From NCBI GenBank assembly GCA_022419385.1, contig JAJUBI010000006.1, forward strand, positions 2,170,001 through 2,234,000: a stretch of DNA of 64,000 nucleotides, written 5' to 3'. The position numbers and the translations under genes are program-made. Positions within the stretch are counted from its first letter, which is position 1; each line of letters starts with the position of its first letter. Below, in pieces: positions 54,682 through 64,000 of the stretch. The stretch is from Paraconiothyrium sp. Pb-2020. Its lineage: Eukaryota > Ascomycota > Dothideomycetes > Pleosporales > Didymosphaeriaceae. The notes under the pieces were generated by a model. That model was given only the letters and a program-made list of their open reading frames with translations, did no database searches and was not told where the DNA came from.

Positions 54682-55278
54682 GATAAACTTAATCTTTTAG
54701 ATGAGGGGAATGGGTATACAAGAAGTTCGCAGGACGTTTGAACGGGAACATCTACCTCTAGTGATATACAGGCGCGAAACGAGTACGCAGCACGTATAAC
54801 ACATCTGGAAGGTCAGCCCTAGCCTTGATCAGAATACAAACTCTCGGGACCGCCCTTTCGTAGAGTATTACTGCTCTAAAAGGTAGACTGTCAAACACAG
54901 AGGCTCAAAAATACAACCCAGACACGCATGTATGAATCACTCTATTTGTTGGTAACGCCTAGGCGAAAGACGATCGCGGTCGGAAGTCAGGGTTAGACTC
55001 CGATTCGCTTCGCGCCGAACTCCGAACTCCGATGCAAGAAATGCGCGAAGGGCGCATCGTGAAGGACGTTGGCGGAACAATCGTCGAGGATGTCTTAGCT
55101 CTCTTTGATCAGAAAGCTGAAGCATGATACCCAGATCACTCCGAGGGATTGCCTTGTGGATGCAAGAACATCAGTGCTATGGTGCAAGATCTGAAACGAT
55201 CAGGATCCGGCATTGGGCACAAAGTTCATGGCTACAGCGAAGAATAGTTTACTGAAGCCTGGAAGATATGGAAAGCTT
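54682..55278. promoter_or_regulatory. Intergenic region between the regulator and the MFS exporter
   Basis: 597 bp between the stop of the Zn(II)2Cys6 gene and the start of the exporter. No reading frame supported. I looked for CGG half-sites of the neighbour's factor but none forms a convincing pair. Confidence 0.4.
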
Positions 55279-57896
55279 TTAGCTAGTCCATGTGGTAGCA
55301 TAGCCTCCATCTATGGGATAGTTTATTGGCTCGCTGCCGAAATTGATCGGGTCGCCCCAGAAGCCCTTGACAGTGTCAGCTACGCTTTCGTGTTTAATAA
55401 AGACACTTACGAAGTCGAACTCCGGCAACTCTCCGTTGGTCTGCGTACCGCCGATAATATTGTCAAAGTTGAAGTCATTGAAATCAATGTCCGGCTGTTC
55501 AGTCGTCTGCAGTGGGTGCAATACTTGGGACGGTGGCTCAATAGCCGGCGCCACCATTGGTTGAGGTGATTCCTGTTTCGGGAATGAAGTTATCGGTTGG
55601 GGATACATTGCTAATCCATCCAGGGGAAGGGATGTTGTTGTCGGTTGTGCTGAATTGTTGTAGGGCAGTGGGGAGGCTTCCGACTGACTTGACCGTATAC
55701 TTCCCTGCTCACCAAGAAGCCTATCGATCATGCCCTTCACTACTTGCCATGGCCGTGTGTGATTTTGCTCTTTGAGCAATCGTGATAGTTGAAGCGCTCG
55801 GATGGCGCGATGCCGATCTGGAGCGTCGAAGAGAGGGTTACGTAGTTCGGAGAGGACGTGCCTAGTCGCAAAGGGACACAGTTAGTTGGGACCTTTTTGT
55901 TGCATATCTAACCTCACGTACATGATCGCCTGGAACGCAGCGTGACCACCTTAAATTGTCAGTTACATCAAACAAAGGCAGTTAAACATAATACCTATGT
56001 GCCACTGAAAGCGGGCAGCGTCTACGTCTGCCGTAGCACCGTTCAGAGTTTCAATCATATTAACAGACTTTTCGAAAATGCTACAAGAATACGTTAACTG
56101 GCGAATTAAATCCTTAGCCTTGTTGATATTGTAGTACTTACGATCTCCTAACGTCAATTGAAAATACTACGTCTCGGAAAGCCCGCGGCATTCTAAGCCA
56201 GAATAGTACGTAGCAGCGCCACTCAAGCAAGGTTGCCAGACCGAGAGACAATCGTTGTATCGGGACGTCTCGACTAGCAAACTGCAGGTATTTCCTGTAG
56301 TTATCCTGGTGCATCTCCTCGACCATGTTCTGGATCTGCTGATATATGGTCTGTAATTCCATGGCAGGATCAGGTCCAGAGGTGCCATGCAACCCGGATT
56401 CTAGCATACGTCGCTCCAAGCGATAAGTGCTTTTGATGATTTGTCTTGATGCTCGCGAGCCAACGAAGCGGATCAATTGGTAAGTCATGGAAGTCCACCG
56501 TTCTTCATTGTAAGGGGTGGCTCCTGGGCTCTGTCCCTCAATCAGTTCTTCATCCTCAATGTTGCGAGGCAACAGTGTGGTGTAGTCGTCCTCGGCTATG
56601 CTTGGCTCTTGTCCTTTAGCTTCGGCAGCTCTGAACTCAAGAGAGCAGATCTGATGCCAAACCCTCCGTCGGAGTTCGACAGTGACCACATCGAAGGTAC
56701 CAGATGGAAACAAGGAAGGATCTCGATGCAATCCTTGGTTCAATGCTATCCGTATGGCGATACCTAGGAGCGCCCATGCTTTGCCTGGGTCGTGTTAAAC
56801 ACGCTTGCGCAACTGTTCACAGGTTGCTACGCACCTATATCCTCTTCTCTGGTGATACATGTCAACCAGATTGTAAAGGCCTGGAGAAGCTCCAGGCTTG
56901 GACTAGTGAGATAATTCCCACGTGCCAGGCCGACTTCTATACCCAACTCAAACTTTGCCATAAGTTCTTCTCTTGACTCTCCAAATCTGCTTTCAACCAC
57001 TGCGTTGGGTAACGAGTTGATTGCTGAATAGAAAATAGCGAACACAAGCGGATGTACGTTTTGAACATATGTAGGAAGTCTGTTCGTCAAACTCGGCCTA
57101 TGGGTAATTCTCACCACGGGGTCGACATTGGAGAAATATATGTCGAGAAGTGCATCGCGCTGAACCTGGGTTTCGGGTATCAGCATCTCTAACGAAACGC
57201 CAAGTCTTGCTCGCCCAAGACCGATGGCATGAATGAGATTGTTCTGCGTTGGTCCATCTGAATTTTCATCCGTTTTCTCGCCTAAGAGGGCTTTGATGTC
57301 TTGAATCTACTCACACGATTAGAATCACTATGCGAATGGTACAGGACGTCGTTCACCTCATCTGCTAGAAGAGCATAGTGTAAGGATGATACAAATTTGC
57401 TTTGTCCACCATCGAGAAGGAGCGTCCCATCATTGTTATCTGAAGATATGCCTGCAGCTCCTTGTGACGTCTGGCTTGTCGCCGATGGCGAGAATCCTGA
57501 GTCATGCCCATGCTCTTCTTCATGGCGAACATATCGCGGTGGCTGCTGCTGTTGTGGCGGAGGCCCCGAAACTGCCTTCACCAGGAGGGACTCAAGCCGA
57601 TCTAAGCGTGCTTGTACGTCGCCATTTCTTGATGATTTGGCATTGCCGGCAAATGCCGCTTTTGAAACTCGTTTTCCGCCTGATCCAACAGCCGCGCCAA
57701 GCATCTGCTCGGAAGCGTAGGTACATACATGGTTACCGCGCGTGCATGCTCCGCAGACTGGGTGAACATGGTCGCATTTGACTTTCCTTCTCCTGCAGGT
57801 GAGGCAAGATGAGATAACGCGCTGTCGGCCTCCAGGGTGTTTTGGCGCGGCGCCGGGAGATTGTGGTGTTGAGTTAGGTCGCGATGAATCTGTCAT
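55279..57896 (-). CDS. Zn(II)2Cys6 transcription factor with fungal-specific regulatory domain
   Basis: Six exons (57896-57357, 57306-56835, 56784-56142, 56080-55995, 55949-55913, 55861-55279) give 786 residues. The binuclear zinc cluster SCLTCRRRKVKCDHVHPVC, followed by GACTRGNHVC, has all six cysteines (31, 34, 41, 48, 51, 58). A coiled-coil dimerisation segment (VQARLDRLESLLVKAV) and a Pro/Gln linker follow. The fungal-specific factor domain spans about residues 220-600, including LLDIYFSNVDPVVRITHRPS, KAWALLGIAIRIALNQGLHR, and ELRRRVWHQICSLEFRAAEA. The C terminus is Gln/Pro/Asp-rich with DFNDFNFDNI, a typical activation region. A nuclear pathway regulator; targets may be the neighbouring exporter and dehydrogenase, which is inference. 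Confidence 0.94.
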
Positions 57897-59415
57897 ATCC
57901 GTACAGCTCCTCGAACTGAATCAGCCGAGGTGGGTGAGGCGAAATGCATGGACGACTGGAAGACGCCGGCTTACAAGAAGGGGGTTTCGCTTTACTCCGG
58001 TACGCTACGGTATTGGAGCCTTTGCCGTTCTAAGCTAGAGCAGCTCAGTTGGACACTTACTGCCTCGGCGACGCACTCACTTTGAACGTCTGCGGCTCTG
58101 CTACGTGGAGCGACTTCAAGGCACATAGCTTCGAGGATGGAGATTTCTCGTCATAGATGGTCCTGCGCACTCGAAATCGGATCGTCCGATTGGATAGGAA
58201 TGCAAGCCACGTACCTCGGCACGCGGTGACAAAGCAGCCGACCCTACGCCAAACCATCTTGTCAGCAGCGATCTTCGATACCTTGCAGCTGACTTGAATT
58301 AACACGTGACAGCGCAGACACCTGTGCAGCTGAACCGCGTCAAAACCTTGCGACAATGCATCCATCGACTTCAGTAGAGGAATATCTAGGTACCCAGGTA
58401 CCTAGGTAAGGTGTCCCTCACGTGAGCTTGCAACCACCCGGGCATGCTCCACAGTGAGTGGACTTACATAATGTACATTCTTCTCTGATATTGATCCAAC
58501 GGATGATACAAAGCGCAATCGCGCACTTCGCCTGTCACAACTACCAGGTGTACAGGTGTACAGCAAGCCCTGAAGTAGCCTTGGTCATCTGTTCTTGCTA
58601 CCGAGAACACCAGCCCTATGGTTGAACAAACCACGGGGAACTTTAGTCGATAGCCTATATTATGGTTACCTCGAGGTATGCTTGGTTTTATTGAGCGTTC
58701 TTCCACCAACCGAACGGGTCCCTCCGTGCTCACGAACATTTTATCGCCGGCGGCCGCAAGAAGCATTCAGATCGCGGACGAAAGTTGTTTGTACACTATA
58801 CCATCTTTGAGTTCGCAGATGGGAGTTTACTATATCGAATAGGACGTATACATTCATTGCTTATGTGATCGCGCTCTATTGCCTTCGATAACAGTGCCGA
58901 CCCGGCTAATGACTCTTCTGATGGTGTTTTACTTCGTCTGAGCAACGCGATTGGTCTCCTCGCTTTAACACTTTCGGCCGGACGACTGCTTCTTAGCACT
59001 GTCAAGCACTTATGTCAAACTTCCTGGGCACGTTGATGGCGTCACTTCCTTATCTAACATCCACATGCAGGAAAAGTGTACAAGTTATCTCGCATCTGAG
59101 CAGACGTCTTTGCAATATTACCTTTTCCCTTCAAGCGGATTGCCTGCTTTGGGTATGCAGACGTATCTCAAGTATACTTGATACCTCGCCCGAGCTTCCT
59201 GCTGTTGTTGCTCTTGGCAGAACAAGTCCGATGGAATCGATTTTGGGTACGCACGGCAGCGTGCCTAAGTGTAAGCACTGCGCTCACTCATGCCTAAAGG
59301 AGATGTGGATCCATGGGCGGTGTCCCATCCTAAGAGATTTCAATACCTAGGTATATAATAGCTCAGTCGTGCCCTCCATTTCTGTGCATGCCTGTTCCGA
59401 TGAGCTGAGAACAAC
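57897..59415. promoter_or_regulatory. Divergent intergenic region between the regulator and the aldehyde dehydrogenase
   Basis: 1.5 kb with no supported gene. It has an 8-mer repeat at 58387-58410 and a TATA-like run about 60 bp before the dehydrogenase ATG (near 59353). It holds the promoters of both divergent genes. Confidence 0.45.
58387..58410. repeat. Three tandem CTAGGTAC-type octamers
   Basis: CTAGGTAC, CCAGGTAC and CTAGGTAA lie end to end between divergent genes. Each unit is a near-palindrome (GTAC core), so the tract can form a cruciform or act as clustered sites. Similar AGGTA-rich tracts occur elsewhere in the window (near 36330 and 39072). Confidence 0.7.
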
Positions 59416-61490
59416 ATGGCTCCCAAATATCACACCCAACTCTTCATCAACAATGAGGTATGCTCCTCTAGAATCACACCAGAACATCTCATGCCTCTCC
59501 TTCCATATGCGTCTCGTCACTTCCCTGACTCCAATGCTCCTTTCTAATGATATTGTTCTTCTTCAACCTTGTTTCTGCCGTCTAACATCTCCTTCCCTTG
59601 TTCTCACCGAGTACGTTCCTCGGCGTCCATCAGATCTGAATCTCACAGTACGTTGACGGTCACTCCACCGACCGTCTGTCGATATACTCTCCGCACGATG
59701 AGAGCCTAGTCGCATCCGGTATTCAATGCGCCTCCCAGTCCGATATCGACACCGCTGTTGCCGCCGCTAGGGCGGCTTTCAAAGGCGAGTGGTCTACATG
59801 GACTGCACGACAGAGAACAAACGCAAGTCAAATTTCGCCTTACCTTGTTTCAGGGCTCTATCTAAACCACAATGCATTTAGTTGCACCTTGCCCGTTTTT
59901 GTAACCCGACTTGCTGATATTGTCCACCCTCATAGGTTATGCTTCGCTTTGCGGATCTGATCGATAAGCACACAGATGAACTCGCGCCCTGGGAAGGGCG
60001 CTGCATGGGGCAACCGCTTGCGGTGACGAGGACCATGTACGGAATGCTCAGCGAAGTCTTCAGATATTAGTATATATGCCCTCTCCGCCTCTCCTTCCTC
60101 ATGCTATGTTCGTCTGCTGAATTCACATATAGTGCGGGCTGGACAGACAAACTAGCAGGTGAATCTTTCACGGAAGCAAATGGGTCCTACAAGGTACCGT
60201 CACCCGGTTCAGTCGATAGAGCATACACTTTACTAACAGCTTTCCAGATTGTTCAATATGACCCCATTGGTGTCTGCGCTGGAATTGGTGCTTGGAACGC
60301 TTCCCCTGTGTTCTTTGGTTTCAAAGTCGCTGCTGCGATGGCGGCCGGATGCTCATTCATCTACAAAGGAAGCGAAAAGAGTCCCATTGGGCTTTTGAAT
60401 CTAGGTGATCTAATCAAGGAAGCTGGATTTCCGCCTGGTGAGCCGTGGTTCGTGTTGTTGTCGATGGAGACATACTGATTGCAGCCAAGGTGTAATTCAG
60501 ATTGTCACTGGTGATGGAAGAGTTGGCTCAATGCTAGCCAGCCATATGGACATCAACAAGATCTCCTTTACCGGATCGGTCTTTGCAGGCAAGGAAGTGC
60601 AGGAGCTGGCGGCGAAGAGGTGAGTGTCATATATGCGGTCACCCCTGATATGTCTATAGCGCCTGATTGTCGTACAGCAACCTGAAGCGCGTCGTTCTTG
60701 AGCTAGGAGGTAAATCTCCCTCCCTCATCTTTTCCGATGCCGACCTGGACAATGCACTCGAGCACCATAGTCAAAAGTTCCTCTTCAACACGGGCCAAGC
60801 TTGCGCTGCCGCATCACGAACCTTCATTGAAGAGTCCATTGCCCCCAGGTTCGTCGAAGAGTTGAAGAAGCAGTATGAACAGCTTGCTCATGCGACTGGA
60901 GACCCGGCAGACGCGAATACGTTCCTTGGACCCCTCGTGGATGGCAAGCAGTTTGAGCGCGTGATGAGCTTCCTCGACATTGGGAAGAGCGAGGCTGAGC
61001 TGGTAACGGGTGGGATGCGGCGTGGGAAGAAGGGGTTCTACATCGAACCAACAATCTTCCTGAATCCTAAGGATGATGCGCGCATCTATCGCGAAGAGAT
61101 ATTTGGACCTGTGATGACCATCCGAACATTCAAGACGGAAGAAGAGGCTGTCAAACTGGCCAACGATACCGCGTACGGCTTGTCGTGTAAGCCGGCCATG
61201 TCGACGTCTAAAGATACCAAGGCTGACTCTTCGCAGCATGCATTTTCACACAGTCTGCAAGCCGCGCACTCAGGCTCGCCAAACAGATGGACGCGGGTAT
61301 GGTGAACGTCAACTCGTCGCAGGTGTATGGCTTCGATGCTCCCTTCGGAGGATCCAAGCAATCTGGACTGGGACGCGAAGGCGGAAAGCACGGCCTGATG
61401 CATTACGTCGAGGCAAAGACTATCTTCTTCAAGTATGTGCATATTCTGAGATGTGTTCGAATGCTGACCGTGAACAGCATGGCGGTGTAA
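59416..61490 (+). CDS. NAD(P)-dependent aldehyde dehydrogenase
   Basis: Nine exons (59416-59457, 59649-59822, 59936-60069, 60133-60193, 60248-60437, 60490-60619, 60678-61186, 61237-61432, 61478-61490) join in frame to 482 residues. The ALDH core has FRYYAGWTDKL, the cofactor-site segment ITGDG then SFTGSVFAGKEV, the general-base glutamate in LELGGKSPSL (E252) and the catalytic cysteine in FNTGQACAAASRTF (C286). The segment EEIFGPVMTIRTF and the end DAPFGGSKQSGLGREGGKHG follow. The last exon supplies only MAV and the stop. The second intron (59823-59935) uses a GC donor (GCAAGT). The enzyme oxidises aldehydes to acids, probably in the cytosol. It is divergent from the Zn(II)2Cys6 regulator. 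Confidence 0.94.
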
Positions 61491-62386
61491 GGATCCGACC
61501 AAAAGCAATAGGTGCAACGTGGACGAATAGCAGCAGTGGAGCTATGGTGGGCAGTCTGTCAATGAAGGTAGTTTGGTACAATCGTCGAAGCGAGCGATAT
61601 CATTGTTGGTGTACGACGCCATGGAGCGCTTCGTGAGGCTGACGGGTGGGTCGACAGGGGGTAGGTAGCCGGCACGACACGAGGTGTATTGGTTTCCGCT
61701 GCCATTCTCATTGCGCTGCCGAGTGCTCATGCATCCATCCAGAATCGAGGCTGGAGAAAGCGGTCTCGTGCGGCCGGTGAATGTACAGCGGCGTGAGCGG
61801 GTGTATACAGCTGCGTGTTTCAAAGCGCGGGGCCGGGCTCGTTGAAACACAGCCCATGGCGAACGACATGCACGGCCGTCACGTCACGGGCGGCGCCGGG
61901 GCGTGAATGGCCCGCAGTTCGCGCCCAGCCGCCACCACACGTCGCGGACTAGAGGTGGACAGAGCTCCCATGCCACTTCGTGCCGTGCCCTGGCCAATAT
62001 GAGTGCGCCCCCGCGTTCCCAATGGAAAATGCATCGTCCGTCCCAGCTTGCGCTCCGCATCCGACGGCGCTCGCCGCCCGCAGACCCAATTCTGCGCCGC
62101 TGGGTACATCTGGCAAAAGAGGCTGGGCCTGCATTGACCCGTCTGATCTGACCTCGCCAGCTCTGAGCTTATCCGACCGCTCGCCGTACCCTCTGCACTG
62201 TCGTACCTCTTTTGTACTGCCACTGTTACTGTGTAAAGCTCACGCAGCATGAACGCCTGGCCATGAACGAGCCTGATCCTGGTGCGCTCTTACCATGACA
62301 CTGTTGGTGGCAGCTAGAGTTGACTGAGCGCAGCCGTTCGCGATAGCACATTGAGCGCCCTCAAGGCATCGTGTCCCTCCGCCGAG
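61491..62386. promoter_or_regulatory. GC-rich intergenic region
   Basis: About 0.9 kb; open frames on both strands reflect high GC content and show no motif. Upstream part of the last gene. Confidence 0.45.
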
Positions 62387-63748
62387 ATGCTCTCCCATGA
62401 ATCTAGTCCCCGGGATAACCCCTTTGCCGCTGCCGAGGCAGATGTGGAATGGTCCGACGAAGAGGTGGTGCTGCCCAAGAGGAGAAAGACGCTATATATC
62501 CCACCAGAGATCAAGGTCGCGCCCCCGATATCCTTGTCTGCGGCTGAAACATCTTCGGATGAGACAGACTCGCGGGAGTTCAGTCCTAATCGTCTGAGCG
62601 TCAATGGCTCGCCGCTCATACCGCCAAAGTCGCCGTCACGGCCAGATGTTCGGCCGGGGAGCAGTCAGGACGATCTCGTCAAGCGCTTCTACGATGTTAC
62701 GCGCGAACGGGATGCACTGAGGAAAGAGCTTCAGAGGCAATCCATGGGGCCCCATGGAATCCCCGCCCACGCCTCAGTAGTCTACAAATCCGACGAGAAA
62801 ACCCTCATCGAGGAACTCCTCGGTCTCCGCGAAGAAATCCGCATCTGGAGTGAAGAATACTTTACAGGCACACCTTCCACCTCTCGACGACGACCGCACC
62901 TGCACACCTCTAAAGAGCTCTTCAGCTCCTTAACTGACAATTACACCACCTACCTCAAACACTCAACCGACCGCCCTCTCCTCATCCAGTCCTTCCTCTG
63001 GTCAAAACTCCAAAACCGCATCTTCAGCACCCTAAGCAAAGGCTGCGGCTACATCTGGGCAGGCAAACTCGGGGACCGCAAACTGCGCCCTATAAACGAC
63101 ACACTGCGCAAAGGTATATTCTTCCCGCGCTCGAATCTGCCGTCGTCGTACTCACAGGGGCTCTCAGCGGTCAGGAACGAAGCGCAGGCAGAGGAGTACC
63201 ATCGGTGGCGGGCGCTCACGGTCAACCTCCTTGTGCCACAGGTCGACGGCAAATGGAGTCCAACGTTCGACGCCGCCCCCATCTTAAAGTGGATCAAGCG
63301 CTTTTGCGCGCGGGTGAGGAGGAGACTAAGGCCGTGGGCGTGTAGGCGGTTGAGGGAGGGGAAGGATCAGCTGTACACTATCGTGTCGGCGGCAGTAGCT
63401 CTCGATCTGAAGATGAAGAGACAACGTGCGGATTACAGATTTATCACTTGGACGGGAGGCAAGCCCACGCAGTTCTGGGGTTATGGGTTCTATGATTCGG
63501 AGATGGATGACATAGAGAGTGACGACGACGGGTACAGAGGCGGGAGTGTCATCAGTGGAGCGAGCAGGAGGAGGAAGCGCGTGGAGATGACTTTGGCGCC
63601 TGCGCTCGAGAGGTGCGGGAATGCGAATGGGCATGTCTTTGATCAGAATTTTATATTGGTCAAGGCAGATGTTACTTGTAGACGGCTGGAGAGGCCGAGA
63701 GAAATAGTAAGGAGGAAACCGGGGTTCTTTAACAGAGGGAAGGGTTGA
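62387..63748 (+). CDS. Hypothetical protein, conserved-looking with disordered N terminus
   Basis: The frame is open from 62351 but the first ATG is at 62387 (MLSHESSPRDNPFAAAE), giving 453 residues with no intron. A disordered acidic and proline-rich N terminus (about 100 residues; DVEWSDEEVVLPKRRKTLYI) leads into a short coiled coil (VKRFYDVTRERDALRKELQR). A largely helical globular domain follows, with Trp/Arg-rich segments (LREEIRIWSEEYF; LLIQSFLWSKLQNRIFSTL; IKRFCARVRRRLRPWACRRL). The C terminus is basic with a serine/glycine linker. I do not recognise a named family. Confidence 0.7.
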   Translation: MLSHESSPRDNPFAAAEADVEWSDEEVVLPKRRKTLYIPPEIKVAPPISLSAAETSSDETDSREFSPNRLSVNGSPLIPPKSPSRPDVRPGSSQDDLVKRFYDVTRERDALRKELQRQSMGPHGIPAHASVVYKSDEKTLIEELLGLREEIRIWSEEYFTGTPSTSRRRPHLHTSKELFSSLTDNYTTYLKHSTDRPLLIQSFLWSKLQNRIFSTLSKGCGYIWAGKLGDRKLRPINDTLRKGIFFPRSNLPSSYSQGLSAVRNEAQAEEYHRWRALTVNLLVPQVDGKWSPTFDAAPILKWIKRFCARVRRRLRPWACRRLREGKDQLYTIVSAAVALDLKMKRQRADYRFITWTGGKPTQFWGYGFYDSEMDDIESDDDGYRGGSVISGASRRRKRVEMTLAPALERCGNANGHVFDQNFILVKADVTCRRLERPREIVRRKPGFFNRGKG

Positions 63749-64000
63749 GGGGGTGTGAGATAAGAGTGTGAGACAAAAGAAGGGCACTTCGGTGCCGGTG
63801 CGAGAGGGCAGTGTTATATGATGACGACAGCTACGAGGCTAGGAAGCGAGTATCGATCGTGTTCATGCTCGCTGATTAGCGTATATAAAGTGAACTCTGT
63901 GCCAGGGACACGATACAGGCCACCTTTTACGCCAGCTCTGCAGCAATGACTATACCAGCGCAAGCCCGCGGGCATTGTCAACTCTCCTTATACCCTCTTA
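63749..64000. other. Right edge of the window, no gene seen
   Basis: 251 bp past the last stop codon; contains a TATA-like run near 63882 but no reading frame long enough to judge. Confidence 0.4.

Noticed and set aside
62351..62386. Upstream extension of the last gene
   Set aside because: The apparent first codon at 62351 is TTG; the first ATG is at 62387, giving a sensible N terminus.
1..64000. CRISPR array, bacterial operons, insertion sequences or prophage
   Set aside because: Spliced genes, fungal protein families and absence of ribosome-binding sites or direct-repeat spacer arrays make these inapplicable.

Overview
The window looks like nuclear DNA of a filamentous ascomycete, most likely a dothideomycete (Pleosporales-like). 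The evidence is many small spliceosomal introns (about 45-150 nt, GT-AG with a few GC-AG), fungal-specific families (SAT4/PTH11-type 7TM protein, Ste3 pheromone receptor, Zn(II)2Cys6 regulator, ACS- and DHA-type MFS carriers, class V chitinase) and dense, alternating gene order without operons. I find no CRISPR array, rRNA, tRNA, insertion sequence or recognisable transposon. Exon coordinates were rebuilt by hand from frame, splice signals and protein continuity.

Layout. 0-7 kb: the 5' end of a THO2-like gene running off the left edge, a secreted GH18 chitinase, and a long HTD2/MaoC-type hot-dog dehydratase with an unusual basic C-terminal tail. 7-15 kb: RPL25 and the 25S rRNA methyltransferase BMT2 share a short divergent promoter; a cytochrome b5/b5-reductase fusion is divergent from a P450 with a ubiquitin-like N-terminal extension; then a hormone-sensitive-lipase-type esterase. 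15-24 kb: a coiled-coil hypothetical, a SAT4-type 7TM protein, the Ste3-type a-factor receptor and a conserved membrane protein. 24-36 kb is mostly housekeeping: eL41 (25 codons), an FHA-domain protein kinase, UBC1, proteasome ATPase RPT2, a hypothetical, and cyclin H (CCL1). 37-48 kb: an allantoate-permease-like MFS carrier with an apparent frameshift, and three uncharacterised proteins. 49-61.5 kb: a secreted SGNH esterase with FG-GAP/VCBS repeats, a DHA-type MFS exporter, a Zn(II)2Cys6 regulator and an aldehyde dehydrogenase; these could form a small metabolic neighbourhood, but that is inference. The right end holds one more hypothetical gene.

Most striking observation: two introns of the same P450 gene (11932-12024 and 12843-12942) are homologous to each other over nearly their full length and carry matching inverted-repeat arms near their ends. 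That is the signature of introner-like elements, a route of recent intron gain. Other unusual points are a 28-nt microexon carrying the chitinase active site, a 7-nt terminal exon in eL41 whose intron begins with an in-frame stop, an RPT2 first coding exon consisting only of the ATG, and the one-base frameshift in the MFS carrier just before a conserved motif.
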